Below, in pieces: positions 1-7,782 of a stretch of DNA of 64,000 nt. The DNA is from Pedobacter cryoconitis. GTDB taxonomy: Bacteria > Bacteroidota > Bacteroidia > Sphingobacteriales > Sphingobacteriaceae. The notes beneath the pieces are model-generated. The model did not search any database. It had not been told where the DNA came from and saw only the letters and a program-made list of their open reading frames with translations. Each line of letters begins with the position of its first letter. The stretch's first letter is position 1. The stretch covers positions 62,001-126,000 of the forward strand of contig NZ_JACHCE010000001.1 of NCBI RefSeq assembly GCF_014200605.1, in the 5' to 3' direction. The translations under genes were made by a program, and so were the position numbers.

Positions 1-1092
1 AAATGCAACACCTTTATTATTTGTATTAGGCCAATCTCTTCCACCTAAAAGCTGAATGGTTCCGGTTTCTGCATCAACCTTATGGAGATAACCATTCTGT
101 ACAATGTATATCCAGCCGTCTGCTCCGCTTGCCATGCCCTCAGTTCCTTTCCAGTCGGCATCATTTAATTGTATGTATGTTCCTGTATTTTCATTTACTT
201 TATATAAATACCCATTTTCTGCTAAAAATAAATATCCATTATAAGCAACTATTGCATCAGTATTGGCCCATTCCGGATTTCCAATTATACTAAACTCTCC
301 CGTTGTTGGGTTAACTTTATGAATACGTGAATTTTGGACTATATAAAGATAGCCGTTCGTTGAAGAGGCTATTCCTTCTGTTCCCTTCCAAATACCTAGT
401 TCTCCGAGTAGGATGAAATTTCCATCCTTATCTACCTTGTGGAGGTTATCGGCTTGCACGACATATAAGTAATCATTTAACGAAGTCATCCCCTGGATGT
501 TTCCCCAAACCTGTTCCGCAAAGTTCCTTTGTCCACCAGTAACATAATCTGCCTTTCTCATATTATAGCCACTTGGATTCGCCATAAATAAACGGGCATT
601 TTGTAAGTTAAAACCCGAGCTGGGAGGAGGGGTTGGAGTTATGGAAGCATTGTAAGAACTATTTGATTCTCCTATACTTCTTACGTTACTTATAGGAACA
701 CCGGTAGTATTATAGAAAATATATGAATACTTCAGGATTATTTTACCACCTGATTTTCCAGCCGGTAATGTTGCATTGGTAGTGAAATCCATAAATCCAC
801 CTGAGAAATCACTTCCATTAATGACTTTTGGGGTAGATAGCACCAAATCCGGTTCGCCGCTTTTTTGAAAAACAACAGTTAATATCCAATCAATATTTTC
901 GTAACCATAAATTTTCATGTCTCTGGCGATCGTTATATTTACTGCGAATGGTGTTGTTCCATTTGTGTTGACATTCAGACTGTTGGCATTGCTTAGATAT
1001 TGAGATTGGATTGCAAATTTAGTTAGGTAAGCGGCCTTTGCATTTGTTAAAAAAAAGAAAGGGATGAGTAATAAAAAATAATAATTCTTCAT
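1..1092 (-). CDS. Secreted beta-propeller-like repeat protein (3' end cut off)
   Basis: The frame is open from an ATG at 1092 to the window edge, giving 364 residues without a stop. Residues 1-20 form a signal peptide ending in an Ala-rich cleavage region. Residues about 25-150 look like a beta-rich domain, followed by a Pro-rich linker (TPTPPPSSG). From about residue 195 a degenerate repeat of about 40 residues appears, marked by Trp near 196, 235, 275, 314 and 354 and by cores such as GYLYIVQN followed by HKV. Such repeats usually build a beta-propeller. The start lies 1 bp after the stop of the small lipoprotein gene at 1094-1396, so the two are probably co-transcribed. Exported or surface location is inferred; ligand and function are unknown. 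Confidence 0.75.
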   Translation of the reverse strand, partial: MKNYYFLLLIPFFFLTNAKAAYLTKFAIQSQYLSNANSLNVNTNGTTPFAVNITIARDMKIYGYENIDWILTVVFQKSGEPDLVLSTPKVINGSDFSGGFMDFTTNATLPAGKSGGKIILKYSYIFYNTTGVPISNVRSIGESNSSYNASITPTPPPSSGFNLQNARLFMANPSGYNMRKADYVTGGQRNFAEQVWGNIQGMTSLNDYLYVVQADNLHKVDKDGNFILLGELGIWKGTEGIASSTNGYLYIVQNSRIHKVNPTTGEFSIIGNPEWANTDAIVAYNGYLFLAENGYLYKVNENTGTYIQLNDADWKGTEGMASGADGWIYIVQNGYLHKVDAETGTIQLLGGRDWPNTNNKGVAF

Positions 1093-1093
1093 G

Positions 1094-1396
1094 TTAATCC
1101 GGATTATTAAGTTTATACTCATTTGCTTCCTCGTACCTGTATTTTATGGTATCATAACTCTCTGAAAAGACCGTATTAGGGATGTAGAAGTTCTTCTTTT
1201 CTTTGTCATAAAGAATTACGTCCTGAGGAACGTTTAATATGACTGATAAAAACTTTTTTAAAGCTGCTGGCTCGCCGGCTACTGATTTGGTATCTACACT
1301 GTTTTTAGAATCTTGTTTTAATTCTTCTTTACTACAAGCTGTCAAAACCAGACAGAGTGCGACTGAAATTGTCAGCGACAATTTTTTTAAATGCAT
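1094..1396 (-). CDS. Small lipoprotein, unknown function
   Basis: A 100-residue protein. It has a Lys-containing N-terminus, a hydrophobic stretch (residues about 8-18) and a lipobox LVLTAC with Cys21, so it should be a lipid-anchored envelope protein. The mature part is charged and carries no domain I recognise. Its stop is 1 bp from the start of the downstream repeat protein, which implies an operon and possibly a shared envelope role. The region upstream is AT-rich and would hold the promoter. Confidence 0.7.
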   Translation of the reverse strand: MHLKKLSLTISVALCLVLTACSKEELKQDSKNSVDTKSVAGEPAALKKFLSVILNVPQDVILYDKEKKNFYIPNTVFSESYDTIKYRYEEANEYKLNNPD

Positions 1397-1833
1397 TGTT
1401 TTTAATATTTATTGTTATCCTACTCTTATAAAGATTTTCGGTTCCTCTTATAAACTCTTCTTAAAGCTATTGATCTTATAAATGATGTTTTTATTTTCGT
1501 TGTTTTATTTAACTGACAATAAAATAATTGAAAAGTCCTATAAGAAAATCATTTAATTTACTCTAATGTTAATTTTTGGAATTTTTAATAGGATTGTTAA
1601 TATTTTTAGTTAAATATATTGATGTATTAATATGCTGGTAATTAGTGAGATGCTGTTGAGATAATTAGCTAATATTAAATATTAGCTAGAGAAGATAACG
1701 GAAGTGTTAAACTGGTTTGATAATAGCTGAACAGGTACTATCGAGTGGTATATTGCTTAGTATTGGAAAGATGATATGGTTTTATGAGATCATATCATCT
1801 TTATTTTTTTAAGAAAACCGAAGAAGAGAATTG
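1397..1833. other. AT-rich intergenic region
   Basis: A 437-bp gap between the start of the small lipoprotein (minus) and the stop of the histidine kinase (minus). It is very AT-rich and should contain the lipoprotein promoter. I found no convincing small reading frame. The only clear structure is the hairpin at 1767-1802. Confidence 0.5.
1767..1802. terminator. Hairpin downstream of the histidine kinase
   Basis: Perfect 12-bp arms AAAGATGATATG (1767-1778) and CATATCATCTTT (1791-1802) enclose a 12-nt loop. On the plus strand they are followed by ATTTTTTT, the form of an intrinsic terminator. The only gene pointing into the site is the minus-strand kinase, for which the U-tract lies on the wrong side, so the terminating direction is uncertain. 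Confidence 0.5.
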
Positions 1834-3042
1834 TTAATGCATGGTTTGAAACAGCGTGATTTCGAAACTTGTACCAATCCCTAATCTGGAGTAGATATTG
1901 AAGCTGCCATGTAAGCTATTGACCAGATGTTTGACCAGGGAAAGACCAAAACCATATCCTTTTTCGCCAACGGTACCTTTTGTTGAAGAGGTTTTCCCTT
2001 CCATAATACAGGTTATTGTGGCTTCATCCATACCTATACCCGAATCTTCGACCTTGATCTTCAGTTCATACTGTCCAACATCAATTTTAAGATCAAGGTC
2101 TACGATTACTTTCCCATCCTGTTGCGTAAATTTCATCGCATTTGAGATCAGGTTTCCTGTGATCTGGAGCAGCTTATTTTTAATAAAAGGAATATGCTCA
2201 TTTTTTTCGTTGATGCGGACCTGGAAATCGATATGTTTATTCATCGACTGCGGTAGGTATAACCTTTCTAGTTTCTCTTTGAATACCAGTAGGTTAAATT
2301 CATCTGTTTTTAAAGGTGTGTCTTTCCCTTCTGTCAGGATTTCATCTGCCAGCTCAAGTACAGATCTGCCGCTTTTATGAATCATGGTGATGAATTCCAA
2401 TACCTCATCCAGGTTATTTTTATCTCCTTGTTCTGCAAGTATCGCAGCTAGTCCGACAATACCAGCAATAGGGCCACGGATATCATGAGCAACTTTTTTG
2501 TGGGTCTCATTTACTTTATCCAGTTGATGTTTGAGTTCGTCAATAGCCTTTAGTGCTTTAAGCCTGTTCACTACTTCGCTGGCCACAATTTTGAGCAGCT
2601 CGATTTTTTCCGGACTCTGTTGTCTGAGATTTTGGTCCAGGACACAGAGCGAGCCGATATTTATTCCTTCAGCAGTAGTTAATGGCACACCGAAATAATA
2701 ACGGAAATTAGGCGGACCGCATACGGCTGCATTTTCTTTAAATCTTTCATCTGCTGATAAATCAGGAACTTCAAAATACTCATTTTCCATTATAGTATAT
2801 TGACATACAGTATCTTCTCTTGGCGCCTGTACGATGTCGTCCATTCCATAACTAGAATAAGTCCACTGTGTAAAGGTGTCAATCAAATTCACCAGTGATA
2901 CTTCCGTTCCGGCTATCTTTGCTGCCAGATGAGCCAGATCTTTGAAGTTATTCTCCATAGAAGAATAATCAATGTCGAATTCTGCCAGACTATATATCCG
3001 CGCTAACTCATTTGCGGGAATTGGATTGAGATTCTTTTGCAT
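1834..3042 (-). CDS. GAF-domain sensor histidine kinase
   Basis: A 402-residue cytoplasmic sensor kinase with no membrane segment. Residues about 25-165 are a GAF sensor domain. The HisKA domain carries an H-box VAHDIRGPIAGI with His186 as the predicted phospho-acceptor. The HATPase domain shows the N-box (NLISNAMKFT), a G1 box (DSGIGM) and a G2 box (GYGFGLSLVKHL). There is no receiver domain and no response regulator next to it, so its partner is probably encoded elsewhere. The start lies 9 bp downstream of the prephenate dehydrogenase stop on the same strand, suggesting co-transcription; whether that is functional is unknown. The signal bound by the GAF domain cannot be read from sequence. 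Confidence 0.88.
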   Translation of the reverse strand: MQKNLNPIPANELARIYSLAEFDIDYSSMENNFKDLAHLAAKIAGTEVSLVNLIDTFTQWTYSSYGMDDIVQAPREDTVCQYTIMENEYFEVPDLSADERFKENAAVCGPPNFRYYFGVPLTTAEGINIGSLCVLDQNLRQQSPEKIELLKIVASEVVNRLKALKAIDELKHQLDKVNETHKKVAHDIRGPIAGIVGLAAILAEQGDKNNLDEVLEFITMIHKSGRSVLELADEILTEGKDTPLKTDEFNLLVFKEKLERLYLPQSMNKHIDFQVRINEKNEHIPFIKNKLLQITGNLISNAMKFTQQDGKVIVDLDLKIDVGQYELKIKVEDSGIGMDEATITCIMEGKTSSTKGTVGEKGYGFGLSLVKHLVNSLHGSFNIYSRLGIGTSFEITLFQTMH

Positions 3043-3051
3043 GTATTCAAA

Positions 3052-4314
3052 TTAGGAGTTCCGGTTTAATCTGCTGATGAGTTCGGCACTTTGTTTTCTA
3101 CCTTGTTCCAACCTGTCATTAAAGAAATCTTTAGTTTGATCAAAGTGCTGTTTATATCCATTGATATCTCCATAGCCAATTATAGAAGACCACTCTCTTA
3201 CCGAAGAATGGAATTCAAGATCATCTGCACGGATTTGTTTGTCATAGATGGCGGCCACAATAGATTCTTCCAGTAACTCTTCGTTCCTGAACAGATATTC
3301 TACAATTCCCAGGCGTAAGCGAAAGGGCGGGGTCTGACAGATCAGGTTATCATAAGGATTTATTTTCAAATGATACCAGGCATCAGCCATGCTCAGTAAA
3401 CTTAAATGTGAATTAGGTGTATGTGGCGCGCCACTGCCTGATAAAGAAAATTCTTTCATGATCTGATTATCCAGCAGCAGAAATTGTTTGTCATCAGGAA
3501 ACAGGAAGTTTTTAACCTCCTGAATGCGATTGCGAAATTCTGTTTCTTTCTCCATAATCATCAGTTTAAAAAGCTCTGATTCTGATTGAGCATAACGTTT
3601 GATTTGCTGACGGGCATAAGGGTTCATAATCGCAAGCCCGGCATAAATATGCGATTTATAACTAAAAATACGCAACATGGTCAGTATTTTAACATTATCA
3701 ATTCCACCGAGATAGGAAGGACTCTCCCAGGGGAAAAACCCGGCCTCTTTCCATGCTGTACCCATGCTTTCAAAACCCATATGGGTAACCGCCTGTGTAT
3801 CAGCAACTATTTTATCATGTTCATGATAATCTTTCATTTCAACAATATCTGAGCCTAAAACAGCGAGCAGATCAGTCATACGTGTATATGCCGCAGCATC
3901 ACAGCGATGAGGAATTACAATTAACGTTTGGCCTTTAGGATCAAAACCAGGGCCATGTAAAGAATGGCAAGTGATAATATTGATATCTTTAGGCAGGTAT
4001 TTTTCGAAAGCCTCGATCTCAGGATGTTTTACAGAAGTCTGTCCTGCAACGATAGCTCCGTATTTAGTTGCAGCGCCATAAAGGGCTACTACTTCGGCTA
4101 TTTTTTCTGCTTCAACAGCATAAAATATCACATCGCATCTGCGCGATACCGCATTTCCATCCGCTAATATTTCTATACCCAGAGGAGCGAGTTCTTCCTC
4201 TAGTTTTTCTCTGAATGCTGGTAAATCTGCGCCACAAACTTTGTGACCTGCTTTAGCAAAATGTTTTGCATAAAGTTTACCCATGTCTCCTAAGCCAATA
4301 ATTCCTATGTCCAT
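3052..4314 (-). CDS. Prephenate dehydrogenase, fungal TYR1-like type
   Basis: A 420-residue protein with an N-terminal Rossmann motif GIIGLGDMG (residues 4-12). Prephenate dehydrogenase performs the NAD(P)-dependent oxidative decarboxylation leading to 4-hydroxyphenylpyruvate and tyrosine. The length, the HSLHGPGFDPKGQ block, EHDKIVADTQAVTH, NPYARQQI, PNSHLSLL and REWSS blocks match what I remember of the yeast Tyr1 family better than the short bacterial TyrA (about 280-370 residues). There is no chorismate mutase or ACT domain. It starts with ATG and is followed 9 bp later by a histidine kinase. The fungal-type assignment rests on remembered motifs, not on a search. Confidence 0.8.
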   Translation of the reverse strand: MDIGIIGLGDMGKLYAKHFAKAGHKVCGADLPAFREKLEEELAPLGIEILADGNAVSRRCDVIFYAVEAEKIAEVVALYGAATKYGAIVAGQTSVKHPEIEAFEKYLPKDINIITCHSLHGPGFDPKGQTLIVIPHRCDAAAYTRMTDLLAVLGSDIVEMKDYHEHDKIVADTQAVTHMGFESMGTAWKEAGFFPWESPSYLGGIDNVKILTMLRIFSYKSHIYAGLAIMNPYARQQIKRYAQSESELFKLMIMEKETEFRNRIQEVKNFLFPDDKQFLLLDNQIMKEFSLSGSGAPHTPNSHLSLLSMADAWYHLKINPYDNLICQTPPFRLRLGIVEYLFRNEELLEESIVAAIYDKQIRADDLEFHSSVREWSSIIGYGDINGYKQHFDQTKDFFNDRLEQGRKQSAELISRLNRNS

Positions 4315-4587
4315 CTCCTAATATTATTTCGGCAAATAAGCGAAATTCTATGGGAAATGGAATCATTATAATGATTTTTATCATAGCTGTTCAGTAAAGA
4401 GTTGCCCTTTAGGAGGCTTCTCCCGTTAATATAACAAATCTTATACTTGTGTCTTACTTGAAAAATGAGGAAATACCGGCCGCTTTATGGTATCCTTTTG
4501 ATAGGTGTACTGGTTGTTAGTAAAAACGGTAATTTTACGGTTTATCTGAACAAGATTTTAATGAATAAATAATATAAAATATAGTTG

Positions 4588-4962
4588 ATGGAACAAAAGC
4601 AAAACGAGATCAATATAATCCAGGCTTCGCGTGAAAATTCAAATGCTGCTATTCGTAAAGCAGATGCAGCCGGTGTTGCACAATACTGGATGGATGATAT
4701 TATTGTGATCTCTGGCGAAGGGGGGCAGTATGCAGGAAAAAAGCTGCTGCTGGAAGTTTTTACAGAAATGTTCGAAGATCATCCGCCTGTATTTGAGCGT
4801 ATCCCCACAAAAATTACTATAGGTGATAATGGAATACTGGCTTGGGAAACAGGGGAATGGAATTATAAAACAGAAAAATTCAGAGGTAATTATTCTGCCA
4901 TGTGGCGTAAAGTCAAAGGCAGATGGTTAACACAGTCTGAACTTTTTGTTTCATTGGATTAA
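4588..4962 (+). CDS. SnoaL-like / DUF4440-type small protein
   Basis: A 124-residue cytoplasmic protein with the layout of the NTF2-like SnoaL/DUF4440 fold: an N-terminal helix carrying a run of Ala, YWMDDIIVISGEGG, a central helix (GKKLLLEVFTEMF) and C-terminal strands ending GRWLTQSELF. Such proteins include isomerases, hydrolases and ligand-binding proteins, so no reaction can be assigned. I take the ATG at 4588; an adjacent TTG at 4585 is the less likely start. The gene is monocistronic, and its stop codon lies inside the hairpin at 4956-4989 shared with the convergent YceH gene. Confidence 0.7.
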   Translation: MEQKQNEINIIQASRENSNAAIRKADAAGVAQYWMDDIIVISGEGGQYAGKKLLLEVFTEMFEDHPPVFERIPTKITIGDNGILAWETGEWNYKTEKFRGNYSAMWRKVKGRWLTQSELFVSLD

Positions 4963-4989
4963 GTGTTTGTGTAAACAAACACTTAATCC
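4956..4989. terminator. Bidirectional hairpin between convergent genes
   Basis: Perfect 15-bp inverted repeat: GGATTAAGTGTTTGT (4956-4970) and ACAAACACTTAATCC (4975-4989) around a GTAA loop. It includes the stop codon of the SnoaL-like gene and lies 20 bp from the stop of the convergent YceH gene. There is no long T-tract, so termination on either strand is inferred from position and stem strength. Confidence 0.6.
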
Positions 4990-5009
4990 TTATAAATTAA
5001 AATGGTTAA

Positions 5010-5651
5010 TTACTGATTCATTAAAAGATTCAGCATCTCTTTAACCTCTTCGAGTTCTTGTTCTAATCTGGTAATTCTATTTTCCAGATCAGGTGAAGGC
5101 TGCGGGACGAATTCTGGTTCAGAAATCTCTTCTTCTGCTACATCGCCACCGAATAAATGTTGATAACGTGCTTCTTTTTGTCCTGGTTTTTTAGGCAATT
5201 GTTTAACATATACAGGTTGTTCTTTAGCTAGTTTATGCAGGATTTCCTGAATCTCTTCTATGGTTTCAAATTCATATAACCTTGCAGAATTGCTATTGAT
5301 TTCACCAGGCGTTAAAGGCCCGCGCAGCAGCAATAAACAGATGACAGCAAGTTCAGCAGGGAGCAGGGGATAAACAATGGCAAGATTATGTTTGTATTTC
5401 GTACTCCTGCTGCTGCCACCCATAGCAGTGCTTGTTAAGCCTTTGATCTTTAATGAATTTAAGGTAAGTGTGACCGTTTCTTCATCATAATTTACAATAG
5501 GGTTTCTTGATGTTTTCTGGTTACATGCAGTGGTCAATGCAGAAATAGTCATGGGATAATAGTCTGGGGTAGTTCTGCTTTTTTCAAGAAGGACACCTGC
5601 AACACGCTGTTCTGCAGCATTGAGTAAAATTAAGGGCTGATCATTTTCCAT
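5010..5651 (-). CDS. YceH family (DUF480) winged-helix protein
   Basis: A 213-residue protein matching the DUF480/YceH family. The N-terminus reads LNAAEQRVAGVLLEKSRTTPDYYPMT-like, followed by NQKTSRNP and, in the second half, LRGPLTPGEINSNSARLYEF and RYQHLFGG. The family folds as two winged helices and is assumed to be DNA- or regulator-binding, but its role is not settled. Residues about 175-213 form an acidic linker and a coiled-coil tail (NRITRLEQELEEVKEMLNLL), usual for the family. Start ATG at 5651; the gene appears monocistronic. Confidence 0.85.
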   Translation of the reverse strand: MENDQPLILLNAAEQRVAGVLLEKSRTTPDYYPMTISALTTACNQKTSRNPIVNYDEETVTLTLNSLKIKGLTSTAMGGSSRSTKYKHNLAIVYPLLPAELAVICLLLLRGPLTPGEINSNSARLYEFETIEEIQEILHKLAKEQPVYVKQLPKKPGQKEARYQHLFGGDVAEEEISEPEFVPQPSPDLENRITRLEQELEEVKEMLNLLMNQ

Positions 5652-6168
5652 GTAATAAATATATAGGATTTGACTCAGGACAAGAAACCTTGTTATGATT
5701 TTATAACATTAAATCATCTTTGTAACAATTACGTCTCTGTTTAATTTTTTTACGGGAAAGTTTTATCTTAGAATCGTAATCAGAATAAAATACTGATATA
5801 GTCATAATTCGCTCTCGTTTTTTGAATTATCACTCCTGATTTTAATTTAATATATACTATTAACTTGTTTTAATAGAACTTGATTTTTAAAATATGCAGA
5901 TGAGTTTCTGCGAAAGAGATAGGCTTCGGCTTATAAATAGGTAGTTAAAAAAAATGCTGATGGATGTCAGCATTTTTCTTTGTTACCTGTTTCATCAGAT
6001 TGTAGCGTTATTCCACAACTTATTTTTCTTTTTTATTTATTATGTTGTTGATTTACAGTTTTTTGTTTGTTATGTCTGTATTTGGCATCTATTGTGAACA
6101 ATAGTATTCAGGTTAGTTAAAGAAAAACACAAATAGTGAATTAATATTCAATAATAAAACGAATCATT
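5652..6168. other. AT-rich intergenic region with a possible small RNA
   Basis: A 517-bp gap between divergent genes. It holds an orphan terminator-like hairpin at 5950-5977, preceded by short inverted repeats and a 16-codon frame (5894-5944). The remainder should contain promoters for YceH (minus) and the PepSY-like gene (plus). No longer gene is visible. Confidence 0.45.
5950..5977 (+). terminator. Orphan terminator-like hairpin
   Basis: AAAAATGCTGA (5950-5960) pairs perfectly with TCAGCATTTTT (5967-5977) around a 6-nt loop, with an A-run before and a T-rich tail after. No gene of normal length ends here on either strand, so it may end a short transcript starting within 5830-5900, or attenuate transcription toward the gene at 6169. 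Confidence 0.5.
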
Positions 6169-6507
6169 ATGAAAAATATCATTTTAACAGCAGCAGCATT
6201 ATTAGCCATTACAGGTATATCAACAGTAAAAGCATCAGAAATTAAAGCTCCTTTAGCGATTACGATAAAAATGGATAGTACGCTTAAAGTACATCAGGAC
6301 AGTACTCAAAAAGTACCTGTTAAATTGGAAGAACTTCCTGCTCCGGTAGCTACTACTCTAAAAGCAGATGCTTATAAAGATTGGAAAGCTACAGATGCAT
6401 TTTTGGTAACTGCAGCAGATAAATCACAGTACTACTTAATTAATGTAGCTAAAAACACTGAAAAAGCTTTCATTAAGATCAATAAAGATGGAGTAGTAGT
6501 TCAATAG
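6169..6507 (+). CDS. Secreted PepSY-like (beta-lactamase-inhibitor-like) protein
   Basis: A 112-residue exported protein with a signal peptide at about residues 1-22 (hydrophobic core followed by VKASEI). The mature part has the pattern of small Bacteroidota PepSY-like proteins: VKLEELPAPVATTLKADAY, KDWKATDAFLV, then a strand pair YYLINVAK and FIKINKDGVVV. Such proteins are annotated as PepSY-like or beta-lactamase-inhibitor-like; no activity is known and none is claimed here. It begins with ATG, is monocistronic, and is followed by a clear intrinsic terminator at 6536-6564. Confidence 0.7.
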   Translation: MKNIILTAAALLAITGISTVKASEIKAPLAITIKMDSTLKVHQDSTQKVPVKLEELPAPVATTLKADAYKDWKATDAFLVTAADKSQYYLINVAKNTEKAFIKINKDGVVVQ

Positions 6508-6535
6508 ACATCACCGAATGTTTAACAATAAATGG

Positions 6536-6564
6536 GGAGCCGGATTTATTCGGCTCCTTTTTTA
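6536..6564 (+). terminator. Intrinsic terminator after the PepSY-like gene
   Basis: GGAGCCG (6536-6542) and CGGCTCC (6551-6557) form a GC-rich stem with an 8-nt loop followed by TTTTTTATTTT. Position and form are those of a rho-independent terminator. Confidence 0.85.
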
Positions 6565-6698
6565 TTTTAAGCTTCTTCATCTTGATACATAATTTATTTA
6601 TGTTGAGCTCTTTCATCAGTTAAGATATTTTGCAAACCTTTGTAAGGCAGGTAATTTTCCCGAACGTATCAGGTAACCTAATAGGAGAGCGATCAGCA

Positions 6699-7505
6699 TT
6701 ATTTAACCAGTTTAGCAAAACGCTGATAAAATGCGGTAGGACTATGCTCATGTTTAGGCTCGTATTTTCCGGCAATGATAGGAAAATAGATAACCCTCCT
6801 GCGGCTTTCTTCTCCTGTAACCGCCGACTGCGCAACACGATGCCATAAACGGCCATCATGTATTGTAAGATCACCAGCTTCGGGGATAATAGCAACTTCT
6901 TTTAAATCGGCCTTGTTGTCCAGGAAATATTTTTTGCGGAATAAAAGGTTGTATAAACTCTGTTTATGAGTGCCAGGTAAAACTCTTAATCCACCATTTT
7001 CGGGTTTGAGTGTACTAAGGTGAATACCTACATTCAGCATCGGGTTTAATTTCTGGCCATGAAATATATCACGTAAACCATCTGTATGCCATCCCATTTG
7101 TGTGAATTTGCTTTCCGGGCCGTTGACATAATGATTTAAAACCATTCCATCTTTTTCGCTGGTACCAAATCTGGCACCAGGTCCGATAAAATTCAACAAT
7201 ACTTCTAAGCGCGGATCATGGGCCAGTTCTTCAAAAAGTGGATGATACTGGTTCACAAAAGCAAAACGCTGTACCAGGGTCGATCCGTCCAGGTCTTTAC
7301 CATATTTAATAGGTATTCCGTTTACTTTATCTTTTTCTTGTGTTATCCAGTCTTGCTGTACTTTTAAAGAAGCTTCGATAATATCATTTACCGTTTCTGG
7401 TTTAATGAAATTCTTAAAATGGATAAAACCATTTCTATTAAAAAAGTAATTCTGTTCGTCGGTAAGGGTTTCACCCAGGGTAAATTTTGTGTAAGCGTGG
7501 TTCAT
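6699..7505 (-). CDS. Phytanoyl-CoA dioxygenase (PhyH) family oxygenase
   Basis: A 268-residue Fe(II)/2-oxoglutarate-dependent oxygenase of the PhyH family. The iron site is visible: His140 and Asp142 in the motif GWHTDG, and a distal His, best His222, in HDGRLWH. Arg residues at 235-237 (ESRRRVIYF) would bind 2-oxoglutarate. The GGLRVLPGTHK block is typical for the family. The substrate cannot be told. On the same strand, 99 bp upstream, lies a 28-codon frame ending in a cysteine cluster (7605-7691), which suggests the gene could be tied to cysteine or sulfur supply. That link is inference. Confidence 0.85.
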   Translation of the reverse strand: MNHAYTKFTLGETLTDEQNYFFNRNGFIHFKNFIKPETVNDIIEASLKVQQDWITQEKDKVNGIPIKYGKDLDGSTLVQRFAFVNQYHPLFEELAHDPRLEVLLNFIGPGARFGTSEKDGMVLNHYVNGPESKFTQMGWHTDGLRDIFHGQKLNPMLNVGIHLSTLKPENGGLRVLPGTHKQSLYNLLFRKKYFLDNKADLKEVAIIPEAGDLTIHDGRLWHRVAQSAVTGEESRRRVIYFPIIAGKYEPKHEHSPTAFYQRFAKLVK

Positions 7506-7604
7506 AGCTGTTAGTTTTAAGCGTTAAAATTCAGGATATAGGAGATTCTGCTGCTTGGATTAGCAGGTTCTATTTTTGTGAAATCAGGATTTTCTTAAAA
7601 GATC

Positions 7605-7691
7605 TTAACAACAACAATAGCAACAACCTGCCCTTTCAGAAAGGGGCATTCGCATGGTGCATGCGCTATGAATGTGGTTGTTGATGTTCAT
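7605..7691 (-). CDS. Candidate cysteine-rich leader peptide
   Basis: An ATG at 7691 opens a 28-codon frame ending in GCCYCCC and a TAA at 7605: five of the last six residues are cysteine, plus Cys11. The nucleotide sequence folds into two small hairpins, CGCATG/CATGCG and CCCTT/AAGGG. It lies 99 bp upstream of the PhyH dioxygenase on the same strand and just below a 13-bp palindrome. Runs of one amino acid just before a stop are the hallmark of leader peptides that sense supply of the matching charged tRNA, as described for cysteine-rich upstream frames in actinobacteria. No obvious terminator separates it from the dioxygenase, so the mechanism could be translational coupling. Translation is unproven. 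Confidence 0.5.
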   Translation of the reverse strand: MNINNHIHSACTMRMPLSERAGCCYCCC

Positions 7692-7704
7692 CTGTAATAA
7701 TGTA

Positions 7705-7717
7705 TACTAATTTAGTA
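7705..7717. promoter_or_regulatory. Palindrome upstream of the Cys-rich leader
   Basis: The 13-bp palindrome TACTAA-T-TTAGTA lies 14 bp before the ATG of the 28-codon frame, within the likely promoter. Such a site could bind a dimeric repressor. No regulator is identified. Confidence 0.35.
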
Positions 7718-7782
7718 GATATTACAAATGTATGAAAATATTCTATTTAAAAGAATGTTTTAAAATAAATATGAATTCTTTT

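Noticed and set aside
1898..2380. 160-codon plus-strand frame inside the histidine kinase
   Set aside because: It is antisense to well-conserved kinase domains and has no coding signature.
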